Shown here: in pieces, positions 34,876 to 44,389 of the stretch
Numbering within the stretch: position 1 is the stretch's first letter
Layout of the letters: each line of letters opens with the position of its first letter
NCBI GenBank assembly: GCA_902760315.1
Contig: CACWFV010000009.1
Location: 1-57,590, forward strand
Direction: 5' to 3'
DNA: 57,590 nucleotides
Origin: an uncultured Bacteroidales bacterium
GTDB lineage: Bacteria; Bacteroidota; Bacteroidia; Bacteroidales; Bacteroidaceae
Program-made: the position numbers and the translations under genes
Notes under the pieces: model-generated
What the model was told of the DNA's origin: nothing
The model's input: only the letters and a program-made list of their open reading frames with translations
Database searches by the model: none

Positions 34876-34891
34876 ATTGTTAATTAACAAT
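34876..34891. promoter_or_regulatory. 16-bp perfect palindrome between divergent propionate operons
   Basis: ATTGTTAATTAACAAT, perfectly symmetric, lies between the two -7 boxes. TTGTTAA/TTAACAA half-sites occur in sites for the redox regulator Rex, but Rex sites normally have four bases between them and here there are none. Any regulator is therefore only suggested. Confidence 0.4.
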
Positions 34892-34953
34892 AAATAATAC
34901 GTTGTAGCACGAAAAACGACATCGCCAACGTCTGTTGCTCTATATTTTTTTGT

Positions 34954-34961
34954 TACCTTTG
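34954..34961 (+). promoter_or_regulatory. Promoter -7 box of mutA-mutB
   Basis: TACCTTTG, 47 nt before the mutA ATG. I see no cobalamin riboswitch in this leader. Confidence 0.7.
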
Positions 34962-35008
34962 CATTCTGATAACTTAAAACAACACTTATATAATAATAAA
35001 TACATAGT

Positions 35009-36877
35009 ATGGCAAACAAAGAGAAACTCTTTACTGAGTTTACCGCGCCTACCACTCAGGAGTGGCTGGACAAGATTGAGGTCGACCTGAAAGGTGCCGA
35101 CTTCCAAAAGCGCTTGGTATGGAGAACGAATGAAGGTTTTAACGTACAGCCTTTCTATCGCCGCGAGGACCTGAGAGACCTGAAGGCTACCGACTCGCTG
35201 CCTGGCGAATTCCCGTATGTACGCGGCAACAAGAAGGACAATAATTTATGGTATGTCCGTCAAAACATTGTAGCAGAGGACGCCAAGGCAGCCAATGCCA
35301 AGGCACTGGACATTCTGAACAAGGGCATCGACTCGCTGGGCTTCAAGATTTCCGGCCGGGACGTCAGCGCTGAGTTCATCGCCACGCTGCTTGACGGCAT
35401 TCTGCCCCAGTATGTGGAGCTGAACTTCACGACATGCCAGCGCCACTGCGTAGAGTTGGCTACCCTGCTGGTTGACTACTTCAAGCAGAAGCAGTACCCG
35501 CTGGCAGAGCTGAAGGGCAGCATCAACTTTGACCCCATTGAGAAGATTCTCAAGAAGGGCAAGGACGTAACTCCCGTGCTGGCACAGGCCAAGCCGCTCA
35601 TCGAGGCACTGGCCGAACTGCCCGGCTACAGGTGTATCAACGTCAACACCACCGCCGTCAACAATGCCGGAGCCTACATCTACCAAGAGTTGGGCTATGC
35701 GCTGGCCTGGGGCGCTGAGTATCTGAACGTGCTGACCGAAGCAGGCGTCAACCCCTGTGAGGCTGCCAAGCGCATCAAGTTCAACATGGGTGTTTCTGAA
35801 AACTACTTCATGGAGATTGCCAAGTTCCGTGCCGCCCGCATGTTGTGGGCACAGATTGTCCGCCAGTTTGTTGGCGACGATGCGTTGAACTGCACTTGCT
35901 CGCAGATGCACGTCTGCGCCGTGACTACTGAATACAACCAGACGTTGTTCGACTCTTATGTCAACCTGTTGCGCTCACAGACCGAGACGATGTCGGCAGC
36001 CATTGCCAACGTCGACTCCATCGTCGTCACGCCGTTCGACAAGCCCTTTGAGCAACCCACAGAGTTTGCGGAGCGCATTGCCCGCAACCAGCAGTTGCTG
36101 CTGAAGGAGGAAGCCCACTTTGACAAGTTGGTCGACGTGGCAGGCGGCTCTTACACCATTGAGCACCTGACCGACGCCATTGCCAAAGAAGGCTGGAAAC
36201 TATTCCTGGCTACAGAAGAGGCTGGTGGATTCCTGGCTGAGGCACTGAACGGCAACATTGCCAATGCCGTCAATGCTTCTAACGACAAGCGCCATGCCGA
36301 CGCTGCCAAGCGCAAGGAGTTTATCCTGGGTACCAACCAGTTCCCCAACTTCACAGAGACCAGCGAGGGCAAGCAGCCCGCCAGTCAGGTATGTTGCTGC
36401 AGCACAGCAACGCACGAAACGGAGGCTACACTGCCCCAGCTCAATACCGAGCGTCTGGCTTCTGAGTTCGAAACGCTGCGCCTGGCTACCGAGAAGGCCC
36501 AGAAGCAGCCTGTCGCCTTTATGCTGACCATTGGCAACCTGGCCATGCGCCAGGCTCGTGCCCAGTTCTCTTGTAACTTCCTGGCCGCTGCCGGCTACAA
36601 GGTAATGGACAACCTCGGCTTCAAGACCGTCCAGGAGGGTGTCGACGCCGCTCTGGAGGCCAAGGCAGACATCGTGGTCATCTGTTCGTCAGACGATGAG
36701 TATGCCGAGTATGCCATCCCCGCTTTCCAGTATCTGAACGGTCGCGCCATGTTCGTCGTGGCTGGTGCTCCCGCATGCTCAGAAGACCTGAAGGCTGCCG
36801 GCATAGAGAACTTTATCAACGTGAAGTCTAACCAGCTTGCCACTCTTAAGGAGTACAATGCTAAACTTGGAATATAA
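35009..36877 (+). CDS. mutA: Methylmalonyl-CoA mutase small subunit
   Basis: 622 residues. The N-terminal two thirds form the mutase barrel-like domain ([20 protein letters not shown] near the start). The C-terminal 130 residues form a B12-binding-like fold in which the cobalt-ligand DxHxxG motif is missing, as is usual for the non-catalytic small subunit. With mutB it makes the heterodimer that interconverts succinyl-CoA and (R)-methylmalonyl-CoA. mutB follows 2 nt after the stop. Confidence 0.95.
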   Translation: MANKEKLFTEFTAPTTQEWLDKIEVDLKGADFQKRLVWRTNEGFNVQPFYRREDLRDLKATDSLPGEFPYVRGNKKDNNLWYVRQNIVAEDAKAANAKALDILNKGIDSLGFKISGRDVSAEFIATLLDGILPQYVELNFTTCQRHCVELATLLVDYFKQKQYPLAELKGSINFDPIEKILKKGKDVTPVLAQAKPLIEALAELPGYRCINVNTTAVNNAGAYIYQELGYALAWGAEYLNVLTEAGVNPCEAAKRIKFNMGVSENYFMEIAKFRAARMLWAQIVRQFVGDDALNCTCSQMHVCAVTTEYNQTLFDSYVNLLRSQTETMSAAIANVDSIVVTPFDKPFEQPTEFAERIARNQQLLLKEEAHFDKLVDVAGGSYTIEHLTDAIAKEGWKLFLATEEAGGFLAEALNGNIANAVNASNDKRHADAAKRKEFILGTNQFPNFTETSEGKQPASQVCCCSTATHETEATLPQLNTERLASEFETLRLATEKAQKQPVAFMLTIGNLAMRQARAQFSCNFLAAAGYKVMDNLGFKTVQEGVDAALEAKADIVVICSSDDEYAEYAIPAFQYLNGRAMFVVAGAPACSEDLKAAGIENFINVKSNQLATLKEYNAKLGI

Positions 36878-36879
36878 TT

Positions 36880-39048
36880 ATGGCACGAAAAGATTTTAGT
36901 AACATAGATATCTACGCTGGCATCAAGCAGAAGAATGGCCAGCAGTGGCAGCAGGAGAACGGCATCAGCGCCAACTGGCGTACACCGGAGCAGATCGACA
37001 TTCAGCCTGTATATACGAAAGAAGACCTGGAGGGCATGGAGCACCTCGACTTCACGGCCGGTATTCCGCCCTACCTGCGTGGTCCGTACTCGATGATGTA
37101 CCCCTTCCGTCCGTGGACCATCCGCCAGTACGCCGGATTCTCAACGGCCGAGGAGTCTAACGCCTTCTATCGCCGCAACCTGGCCGCTGGTCAGAAGGGT
37201 CTGTCAGTGGCTTTCGACCTGCCGACCCACCGCGGCTACGACCCCGACAACGCCCGTGTGGTAGGCGACGTGGGTAAAGCCGGCGTCAGCATCTGTAACG
37301 AGGAGAACATGAAGGTGCTCTTCAGCGGTATCCCCTTGAACAAGATGTCCGTCTCCATGACCATGAACGGTGCCGTGCTGCCCATCCTGGCCTTCTACAT
37401 CGTGGCTGGACTGGAGCAGGGTGCCAAACTGGAAGAGATGGCCGGCACCATCCAGAACGATATCCTGAAAGAGTTCATGGTGCGCAACACCTATATCTAT
37501 CCGCCCGCATTCTCGATGAAGATCATTGCCGACATCTTTGAGTACACCTCACAGAAGATGCCGAAGTTCAACAGCATCTCCATCTCCGGCTACCACATGC
37601 AGGAGGCTGGTGCTACCGCCGACATTGAGTTGGCTTACACCCTCGCCGACGGTATGGACTACCTGCGTACGGGTGTCAATGCCGGTATCGATGTCGACGC
37701 CTTCGCACCCCGTCTCAGCTTCTTCTGGGCTATCGGCATGAACCACTTCATGGAGATTGCCAAGATGCGTGCCGGACGACTGCTGTGGGCTAAGATTGTG
37801 AAGTCCTTTGGTGCCAAGAACCCCAAGTCGCTGGCCCTGCGTACCCACTCGCAGACCTCCGGTTGGTCACTCACCGAGCAGGATCCCTTCAACAACGTAG
37901 GCCGTACGTGTATCGAGGCCATGGCTGCCGTTTTGGGACATACCCAGTCGCTGCACACCAACGCCCTGGACGAGGCCATCGCACTGCCTACCGATTTCTC
38001 AGCACGTATCGCCCGTAACACCCAGATTTACATCCAGAACGAGACCAAGGTCTGCAAGCAGATTGACCCCTGGGCTGGCAGTTACTACGTAGAGACGCTG
38101 ACCAACGAGCTGGTTCACAAGGCGTGGGAGCACATCCAGGAGATTGAGAAACTGGGTGGTATGGCCAAGGCTATTGAGACCGGACTGCCCAAGATGCGTA
38201 TCGAGGAGGCTGCAGCCCGCACACAGGCCCGCATCGACAGTGGCGTGCAAACCATCGTCGGTACCAACAAGTACCGCTTGGAGCACGAAGACCCCATCGA
38301 CATTCTGGAGGTCGACAACACCGCTGTGCGCAAACAGCAAGAGGAGATCCTCAAGCAGGTTCGCGCCACTCGCGACGAGGCTGCATGCCAGGCTGCACTG
38401 AAGGCCATCACGGATTGTGTGCGTGACTTCCAGGAGGGCCGCAAGAGCGAGAACAACCTGCTCGACCTGGCTGTCAAGGCTGCTCAGCTGCGTTGCACAC
38501 TGGGCGAGATATCAGATGCCTGCGAGGAAATCGTGGGTCGTTATAAAGCAGTAATCAGAACAATATCAGGCGTGTATAGTTCAGAATCAAAGAACGACAA
38601 GGACTTCGAGTTGGCATGCAAGCTGACCGACGAGTTCGCAGAGAAAGAGGGTCGCCGCCCGCGCATCTTCATTGCCAAGATGGGTCAGGACGGCCACGAC
38701 CGTGGTGCAAAGGTAGTGGCAACGGGGTATGCCGACTGCGGCTTCGACGTAGACATGGGACCGCTGTTCCAGACGCCGGCCGAGGCTGCTCGTGAGGCCG
38801 TCGAGAACGATGTCCATGTGGTGGGTGCCAGTTCGCTGGCCGCCGGTCACAAGACACTGATTCCGCAGCTCATTGAGGAACTGAAGAAGCTGGGTCGCGA
38901 GGACATCATGGTCATTGCCGGCGGTGTCATTCCCGCCCAGGACTACGACTTCCTCTACAAGGCCGGCGTAGCAGCCATCTTCGGTCCAGGCACCAGCGTG
39001 GCCAAGGCTGCTGTCGAGATGATGAAGATTCTACTATCTGAAGAGTAG
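36880..39048 (+). CDS. mutB: Methylmalonyl-CoA mutase large (catalytic) subunit
   Basis: 722 residues. The substrate-binding barrel begins with [20 protein letters not shown] (typical RGPYxTMY motif). The C-terminal cobalamin domain has [17 protein letters not shown], whose His is the lower cobalt ligand. It is the catalytic partner of MutA in the succinate-propionate pathway. A terminator hairpin follows closely. The epimerase and decarboxylase alpha genes are not in the window, although the other decarboxylase subunits are divergent neighbours. Confidence 0.96.
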   Translation: MARKDFSNIDIYAGIKQKNGQQWQQENGISANWRTPEQIDIQPVYTKEDLEGMEHLDFTAGIPPYLRGPYSMMYPFRPWTIRQYAGFSTAEESNAFYRRNLAAGQKGLSVAFDLPTHRGYDPDNARVVGDVGKAGVSICNEENMKVLFSGIPLNKMSVSMTMNGAVLPILAFYIVAGLEQGAKLEEMAGTIQNDILKEFMVRNTYIYPPAFSMKIIADIFEYTSQKMPKFNSISISGYHMQEAGATADIELAYTLADGMDYLRTGVNAGIDVDAFAPRLSFFWAIGMNHFMEIAKMRAGRLLWAKIVKSFGAKNPKSLALRTHSQTSGWSLTEQDPFNNVGRTCIEAMAAVLGHTQSLHTNALDEAIALPTDFSARIARNTQIYIQNETKVCKQIDPWAGSYYVETLTNELVHKAWEHIQEIEKLGGMAKAIETGLPKMRIEEAAARTQARIDSGVQTIVGTNKYRLEHEDPIDILEVDNTAVRKQQEEILKQVRATRDEAACQAALKAITDCVRDFQEGRKSENNLLDLAVKAAQLRCTLGEISDACEEIVGRYKAVIRTISGVYSSESKNDKDFELACKLTDEFAEKEGRRPRIFIAKMGQDGHDRGAKVVATGYADCGFDVDMGPLFQTPAEAAREAVENDVHVVGASSLAAGHKTLIPQLIEELKKLGREDIMVIAGGVIPAQDYDFLYKAGVAAIFGPGTSVAKAAVEMMKILLSEE

Positions 39049-39051
39049 GAG

Positions 39052-39135
39052 ATTAGGCTAAGACGATGCCATATTAGGCTAAGACAATGCCATATTAGGC
39101 TAAGACGATGCCATATTAGGCTAAGACTGTAGTGT
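39052..39135. repeat. Four tandem 21-bp repeats after mutB
   Basis: The unit ATTAGGCTAAGACgATGCCAT occurs three times almost identically and a fourth time with a changed end. The first eight bases are the same as the arm of the terminator that follows, so the tandem repeats probably grew from the terminator arm by slippage. Confidence 0.9.
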
Positions 39136-39167
39136 ATTAGGCTGATACGTTTCCGTATCAGCCTAAT
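39136..39167 (+). terminator. Perfect 14-bp hairpin terminator of mutAB
   Basis: ATTAGGCTGATACG, loop TTTC, CGTATCAGCCTAAT. The following bases are AT-rich (AATTATGTAATAAAAATT) rather than a pure T-run. Confidence 0.75.
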
Positions 39168-39283
39168 AATTATGTAATAAAAATTACAATTCTTCCCTTT
39201 CCTGCACACGCACTGCTGCGGACGCCGATGGAGGGTTTTGAGGGGAACTGGCATCCGGTGAAACATTTCATTATTTTTAGGTA

Positions 39284-39314
39284 TTGCCAAAACTGTTAAA
39301 AGTTCTTACCTTTG
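39284..39314 (+). promoter_or_regulatory. Promoter of the porin-imelysin operon
   Basis: TTG at 39284-39286, 20 nt, TACCTTTG at 39307-39314. No clear Fur box is seen around it. The stretch 39168-39283 before it shows nothing else. Confidence 0.75.
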
Positions 39315-39373
39315 CACTCGCAAACAGAAAACAAGACTGTAACAAAAGGTAAAAAGAACATATAATAAAAAGA

Positions 39374-40633
39374 ATGAAAAGAACAGTATTAGCAATCATG
39401 GCTGCGGCCTGCGGGCTGATACCCGTCAGCGCTCAGAGCCGGCTGACGGTAGGCGGCTACGGAGAGGCGACCTTCTCACGCAACTACTACAGCGACCACG
39501 TGAGCCGCTACAGCCAACCAGAAGAGCACAAGGACGACCCCTCGCACGGGCGTTTCGACATACCGCATGCCGTCATCTACCTGGGCTACGACTTCGGCAA
39601 GGGCTGGACGCTGGGCACGGAGATTGAGTTTGAGCACGGCGGCACGGGTGTGGCCTACGAGAAAGAAGACGAGGAAGGCGGCGAGTGGGAACAAGAGACC
39701 GAGAAAGGCGGCGAAGTAGAGCTGGAGCAGTTCTGGCTGCAGAAGTCGTTTGCTACCTGGGCCAACTTGCGCGTGGGTCACATCGTGGTACCCGTAGGTC
39801 TGAACAATGCCCACCACGAGCCGACAAACTTCTTTACCGTATACCGTCCGGAGGGCGAAAACACCATACTACCCTCCACGTGGCACCAGACGGGTTTCTC
39901 CTTCTGGGGGCGCCACAAGGACTTCCGCTACGAAGCCCAGCTGCTGGCAGCGCTGAACAGCGACCACTTCACCAATACCGGCTGGATTAACAAGGGTCAC
40001 AAGTCGCCCATGGAGTTCGACGTGGCCAACAAATATGCCGTAGCCCTGCGCGTGGACAACTACACAGTGCCCGGACTGCGCATCGGCGTGAGCGGATACT
40101 ATGGTCACAGCATTGGCAACACCTATCCTGCCGAGAAAGACGGCGTCAGCACGAAATATAAAGGACGCGTGGCCATAGGCAGCATCGACTTCACCTACAA
40201 CGCCCACAACTGGATAGTGCGCGGCCAGGCTGACTACGGCTACCTGGGCTCGGCCGAACAACTGAAATACATGTACAACCGTAAGAACTCGAAGTCGCCC
40301 TACAAGCACTCGGCCTTTGTCAGCAGCAACGCTTACGCCGTGGGCATTGAGGCAGGCTACGACATCTTCTCGCAGATAGCCTCCATGCGCGACAAGCAGG
40401 AGAAGCTCTACATCTTCGGACGCTACGAAAACTACAATCCCTATGCGTCGGACACCAAGGACACGCACTACGGTTACACCAAGGTGCAGCGCGTGGCCGC
40501 CGGCATCAACTACAAGCCCATAAAGCAGATAGTGGTCAAGGCGGAGTACAGCCACAGAGTTCTGGACAGCCAGTACAACAACGAGCCATCCATCAACATC
40601 GGCATCGCCTACGAGGGCTTCTTCACGAAATGA
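39374..40633 (+). CDS. Porin-like outer-membrane beta-barrel protein
   Basis: 419 residues with a signal peptide (LAIMAAACGLIPVSAQ) and a barrel of alternating strands from RLTVGGYGEATFSRNYY to the terminal NIGIAYEGFFTK. It resembles phosphate-selective porin O/P-like proteins. A very acidic loop at about 95-115 (Glu/Gly-rich) and several His residues could bind cations. It heads an operon with imelysin and a di-heme oxidoreductase, so it may admit a metal or metal complex (inference). Confidence 0.78.
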   Translation: MKRTVLAIMAAACGLIPVSAQSRLTVGGYGEATFSRNYYSDHVSRYSQPEEHKDDPSHGRFDIPHAVIYLGYDFGKGWTLGTEIEFEHGGTGVAYEKEDEEGGEWEQETEKGGEVELEQFWLQKSFATWANLRVGHIVVPVGLNNAHHEPTNFFTVYRPEGENTILPSTWHQTGFSFWGRHKDFRYEAQLLAALNSDHFTNTGWINKGHKSPMEFDVANKYAVALRVDNYTVPGLRIGVSGYYGHSIGNTYPAEKDGVSTKYKGRVAIGSIDFTYNAHNWIVRGQADYGYLGSAEQLKYMYNRKNSKSPYKHSAFVSSNAYAVGIEAGYDIFSQIASMRDKQEKLYIFGRYENYNPYASDTKDTHYGYTKVQRVAAGINYKPIKQIVVKAEYSHRVLDSQYNNEPSINIGIAYEGFFTK

Positions 40634-40672
40634 ACAACCACATAAATTCAATCCATAATATAATAAAACGAC

Positions 40673-41935
40673 ATGAAAAAGTATTTTATTCTTCCCCTGG
40701 CTGCCCTGATGGGAGCCCTGACCCTAACATCATGTAGTGAGAGCGACGACGACAATTCGAAGACCAATATTTACAGCGACGTCACTTATGGCAATGCTGC
40801 CATGGACGCCTGCGACGATTTGGCCAGCGAACTCGTCAAAGCCAATGGCGTGGTTGCTGCCGCCAACCTGAGCACCGCACAAGAGGACTACCTCTATGAA
40901 GTGATAGACAACCTGGTAGACAACGTCATCATACCCACTTATACCCAACTGGCTGACGACACAGAAGACCTGGAGAAGACACTCCATGGACTGAGTGTCA
41001 ACAGCATTACCCAGGCAGACGTTGACAAAGCCTGTCAGGACTTCAAGTCGGCCCGCGAGAACTGGGAGCGCAGCGAAGCGTTCCTCGGAGGTGCAGCCTC
41101 TGACTTCGATGTAGACCCCACTATCGACTCATGGCCGCTGAACCGTTCGCTGCTGCTGACCTATCTGCAGTCAGGCCGTACCGACTTCAGCGACGAAGAG
41201 ATTGAGGACGCCAGCATTTTGGGATTCCACGCCCTGGAATTCCTGCTGTTCCGCAACGGTCAGCCCCGCAAGGTTACCGAATTCCAAGGCAACGACACCT
41301 ACAAGGGTTTCGAGAGCATCAGCGGTGCATCGGAGCTGGCCTACGCACAGCGCATCTGCACACTGCTGAAGGAGCGCACCTTCCAGCTACAGGTGGCCTG
41401 GGAGGGCGAGAAGAATGCCAGCCGTGTGGCCGTTGTCAAACAGGCCGGACTGGATTACCAGACAGAGAATGGTCTCTCGTTTGGCGACAACCTGAGACAA
41501 GCCGGCAAAAACAGCAAGAGCACCTTTGCCACACTGGAAGATGCCATCAGCCAGCTGTTGTCAGCCGATGAGGGCAGCTGCTTCGGTATCTGCAATGAGG
41601 TGGGCACGGCCAAGATTGCCAATCCCTTTGCCAACGGAGACATCGCCTATGTGGAGTCGCCCTACAGCTACAACTCCATCACCGACTTTGCCGACAACAT
41701 CCGCTCCATTCGCAACATCTGGCAGGGCTCTACCACGGGCAAAACCGCTGACAAGAGTTTCCACAACTTCTTTGCCAACGTCAACCAGTCTGCTGTCAAC
41801 ACAGCGGTAGAGAATGCCTACCAGCTGGCCATCAGCAATATTTCAGCAATGCCTGCTCCTTTCGTCAAGTACTGCAGCGTTGTATCAGGCAAGGACTTCG
41901 ACGACCAGGATAACTGGGAGTCTATCTCTGAGTAA
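40673..41935 (+). CDS. Imelysin-family lipoprotein (peptidase M75 / iron-binding)
   Basis: 420 residues, lipoprotein signal with LTSCSES (Cys21). The family's GxHxxE motif is present as GFHALEFLLF. Imelysin-like proteins (IrpA, EfeO relatives) bind iron at the cell surface or periplasm and are often encoded with di-heme oxidoreductases. It stands between the porin and the di-heme gene with short gaps (39 and 20 nt), so one transcript is likely. Confidence 0.9.
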   Translation: MKKYFILPLAALMGALTLTSCSESDDDNSKTNIYSDVTYGNAAMDACDDLASELVKANGVVAAANLSTAQEDYLYEVIDNLVDNVIIPTYTQLADDTEDLEKTLHGLSVNSITQADVDKACQDFKSARENWERSEAFLGGAASDFDVDPTIDSWPLNRSLLLTYLQSGRTDFSDEEIEDASILGFHALEFLLFRNGQPRKVTEFQGNDTYKGFESISGASELAYAQRICTLLKERTFQLQVAWEGEKNASRVAVVKQAGLDYQTENGLSFGDNLRQAGKNSKSTFATLEDAISQLLSADEGSCFGICNEVGTAKIANPFANGDIAYVESPYSYNSITDFADNIRSIRNIWQGSTTGKTADKSFHNFFANVNQSAVNTAVENAYQLAISNISAMPAPFVKYCSVVSGKDFDDQDNWESISE

Positions 41936-41955
41936 CAAACCAAAGTAGCTATAAA

Positions 41956-43773
41956 ATGATAAAACAATTAGAAAGAGCTACACTCTGTAGCCTGTTAGCG
42001 TGCTCATGGGCGCTAACAGGCTGCTCTGATAGTAGCGACAACACAGAAGAAAGTCCTTCGCTTGGAGAGTTGACACCCTCTGAGCAAGTGTTCGGTAAGC
42101 AGACTGGCAATTTCACCGCTGAAGAGTGGTTTCCCGGCGGAGAACTGGGAACAACCGAGAATGCCAGCTATTCAGCCATCACGCCTGCCGCTGAACAGGC
42201 AGGCATGGACGGCGACTTCAATGTCGGCGAAGACTTCTTCGAACATCTCTACACATTTGACACCGCCCCCCGCATGGGTCTGGGTCCGGCCTGGGTGCGC
42301 AACTCGTGCATAGCCTGCCACCCCAGTTACGGTCACGGCAAGCGCCAGACGGAGTATCGCGCCAACCAGATAGGTAACGGCTACCTGCTGGTGGTCTATC
42401 ATCCAGAGGAGGGCTACACCACCGATGGCGTGCGCTACACCACAGAGCAGTCAGCCTACATCAGCGAGGTAACCGGTATGCCACAGACACAAGCCATGGC
42501 TCCATTCAAAGCTCCTATCGACGAAAGCCAGATAAAGATAGAGTGGAAACAGGTGACTCGCATGCCCAGCGGACTGGCTATGACGTTCCCCAACGACCCG
42601 GAGGGCGAACAAGAGAGCTACTCGCTCATCTACCCGGAAGTAACCATCCCCGTGACGGCTTTCAACACGAACCCGTTACCTACTAATTATGAGGTTCGAC
42701 TGGAGTCGACCATCGGCATCTATGGCACAGGACTCATTGATGCCCTGGACGACGAGGATATAGAGGCTCAGTGGAAGAAGGAGTCGCAATACGTGGAGCT
42801 GAACCCGCTGATGTGGGACAAGGAGGCTGGCACCTTCAAGGCTGGCGCCTACTACTCAGCACCCTACAACGACCTGGGTACATTTCGCGGTTCGCACGGT
42901 CCGCTGAAGCGCTTCACCTATGCCATGACGCGTGGTTCGCTGCAGGACGGCGCCGGCTCTAACGCCATCTGGAACATTACCAACGTGACACGCTCTGACC
43001 GCCACTTCCTCTACACTACAGCAGCATGGGCCAAGGCTCAGAGCGAGGATGCCGAGGTCATCAGTTACATCAAGAAGTTTGGTGCACAGGAGAGCAGTCT
43101 GCTGCACCCCTACTACGCTGACGGTACCGACGCAGGCATCAGCCAGCGCGTCAACGAGATACTGAGCGCACAGCACATCAGCAAGAAAGAGACCTTCGAG
43201 AAATACTTGCTGCAGGGCAAGCCTTATGACGGCAAGGAGGAGATGACCGATAAGCAGTACTACCAGTTCATGGTGTGGCACCGCGGACTGGCCGTTCCCG
43301 CCGCCCGCAACCTAAACGATGCCGACGTGCAGCGCGGCAAGCAGCTGTTCAACGAGATAGGCTGTGCACAATGTCACCACCCGTCGTGGAAAACCGGCAG
43401 TGACAACATGTGGGTGGACGCCAGCATTAAGGCTTACGCTCAGAGCATCGGCAAAGACCCGCAGAGCATGCTGCCCAAATATCCCAACCAGACCATCTGG
43501 CCTTATACTGACATGGTGCAGCACCGGCTCTATATGGAGAACGACATCCGCACCGGCTGGTGTCGCACCACCCCACTTTGGGGCCGCGGATTGAGCCGCC
43601 AGCTGACAGGCTCGGACGACCGTCTGCACGACTGCCGCGCACGCACCGTGACGGAAGCTATCATGTGGCACGCCTACTCCAAACAGTCACAAGGTTACAG
43701 GGCCGCGGAGAAGTTCTATAATCTGAAGAAGGCCGACCGCAAGGCACTGGTCAAATTCATTGAGTCCATCTGA
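41956..43773 (+). CDS. Di-heme oxidoreductase lipoprotein (DHOR family)
   Basis: 605 residues, lipoprotein signal ending in LTGCSD. Two heme-binding CxxCH motifs are visible: CIACHPSYGHG in the N-terminal third and CAQCHHPSW in the C-terminal third. It matches the DHOR (PF06537) thiol oxidoreductase/peroxidase-like family. It would act in the periplasm or at the outer surface, probably oxidising or reducing iron handled by the imelysin (inference from operon). Its maturation needs cytochrome c assembly, and the next gene, overlapping it as TGATG, resembles a piece of that machinery. Confidence 0.9.
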   Translation: MIKQLERATLCSLLACSWALTGCSDSSDNTEESPSLGELTPSEQVFGKQTGNFTAEEWFPGGELGTTENASYSAITPAAEQAGMDGDFNVGEDFFEHLYTFDTAPRMGLGPAWVRNSCIACHPSYGHGKRQTEYRANQIGNGYLLVVYHPEEGYTTDGVRYTTEQSAYISEVTGMPQTQAMAPFKAPIDESQIKIEWKQVTRMPSGLAMTFPNDPEGEQESYSLIYPEVTIPVTAFNTNPLPTNYEVRLESTIGIYGTGLIDALDDEDIEAQWKKESQYVELNPLMWDKEAGTFKAGAYYSAPYNDLGTFRGSHGPLKRFTYAMTRGSLQDGAGSNAIWNITNVTRSDRHFLYTTAAWAKAQSEDAEVISYIKKFGAQESSLLHPYYADGTDAGISQRVNEILSAQHISKKETFEKYLLQGKPYDGKEEMTDKQYYQFMVWHRGLAVPAARNLNDADVQRGKQLFNEIGCAQCHHPSWKTGSDNMWVDASIKAYAQSIGKDPQSMLPKYPNQTIWPYTDMVQHRLYMENDIRTGWCRTTPLWGRGLSRQLTGSDDRLHDCRARTVTEAIMWHAYSKQSQGYRAAEKFYNLKKADRKALVKFIESI

Positions 43774-44324
43774 TGCGGGACCACACTACTCAACGGATTA
43801 TGATGAGACGCACACTACTCTTATTACTATGGACCGTCGTGGCCAGCGCGTCATGGGCAGCACCCATGCCGCAGGCTACGGCGGCTCATTTCTGTCAACT
43901 GCTAGTCAAGGACGCAGAGGGCAACATCAAGTCTATCAATGCCTTTGCCAATGGCGACGCCCAACTGTTTGCGGAATATGTATTCCAGTACGATGGCTGG
44001 CGCGACCTGCACGTTTTTCCACACAACGGCCAGTGGTATGCAGCTACTGACCAGTTGCCGGCTACGCTCAGCCCGGAGCACCAACGCTACATCAGGGAAG
44101 TGTTCCCACGCATGATGCACGAGGTGGAGGCAGAACGCTGGAATGTCGTCGACGCATACATTGACAAGCTGCTGGAATACCAGCGCCAGTTCAGCAACAC
44201 AGAGAAGGCTTCTTCCATCACAGCGCCGTTGCCTGTGACGTTGTTGCTTTTGTCGCTTTTCGTTTTGTTCCTTCTGATTCCTCTTTTCCAGAAGCTGAGA
44301 ACAAACAAGTCCACTACCCTTTAA
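43773..44324 (+). CDS. Mini protein like the periplasmic domain of ResB/CcsA
   Basis: 183 residues, or 174 from the ATG at 43800. Signal peptide, then MPQATAAHFCQLLVKD, then HVFPHNGQWYAATDQLPATL, SPEHQRYIREVFPRMMHEVE, a linker, and one C-terminal membrane helix with a basic tail. These segments resemble the periplasmic part of the large Bacteroidetes ResB/CcsA cytochrome c biogenesis proteins, but the catalytic membrane half (WWD-type heme handling) is missing. It is translationally coupled to a di-heme cytochrome gene, so it may be a dedicated chaperone or a decayed assembly gene. The similarity is from memory of the family. Confidence 0.55.
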   Translation: MRDHTTQRIMMRRTLLLLLWTVVASASWAAPMPQATAAHFCQLLVKDAEGNIKSINAFANGDAQLFAEYVFQYDGWRDLHVFPHNGQWYAATDQLPATLSPEHQRYIREVFPRMMHEVEAERWNVVDAYIDKLLEYQRQFSNTEKASSITAPLPVTLLLLSLFVLFLLIPLFQKLRTNKSTTL

Positions 44325-44361
44325 TCTCCAATTTGGTTCACTCCTGACGGAACGGGAAACT

Positions 44362-44385
44362 GGGGGGCTGACACATGTTCCCCCC
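44362..44385. terminator. G6/C6 hairpin between convergent genes
   Basis: GGGGGG, 12-nt loop, CCCCCC, directly before the end of sprA (minus) and 38 nt after the mini-ResB gene (plus). No T-run, so its terminator role is uncertain. Confidence 0.4.
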
Positions 44386-44389
44386 TGGC

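Noticed and set aside
34800-35008. Cobalamin riboswitch before mutA
   Set aside because: The leader is short and AT-rich and lacks a B12-box-like segment or the expected helices.
38955-39290. Minus-strand frame with repeated LSLIWHR units
   Set aside because: The repeats are only the translation of the 21-bp tandem DNA repeat, and the frame runs into the mutB gene.
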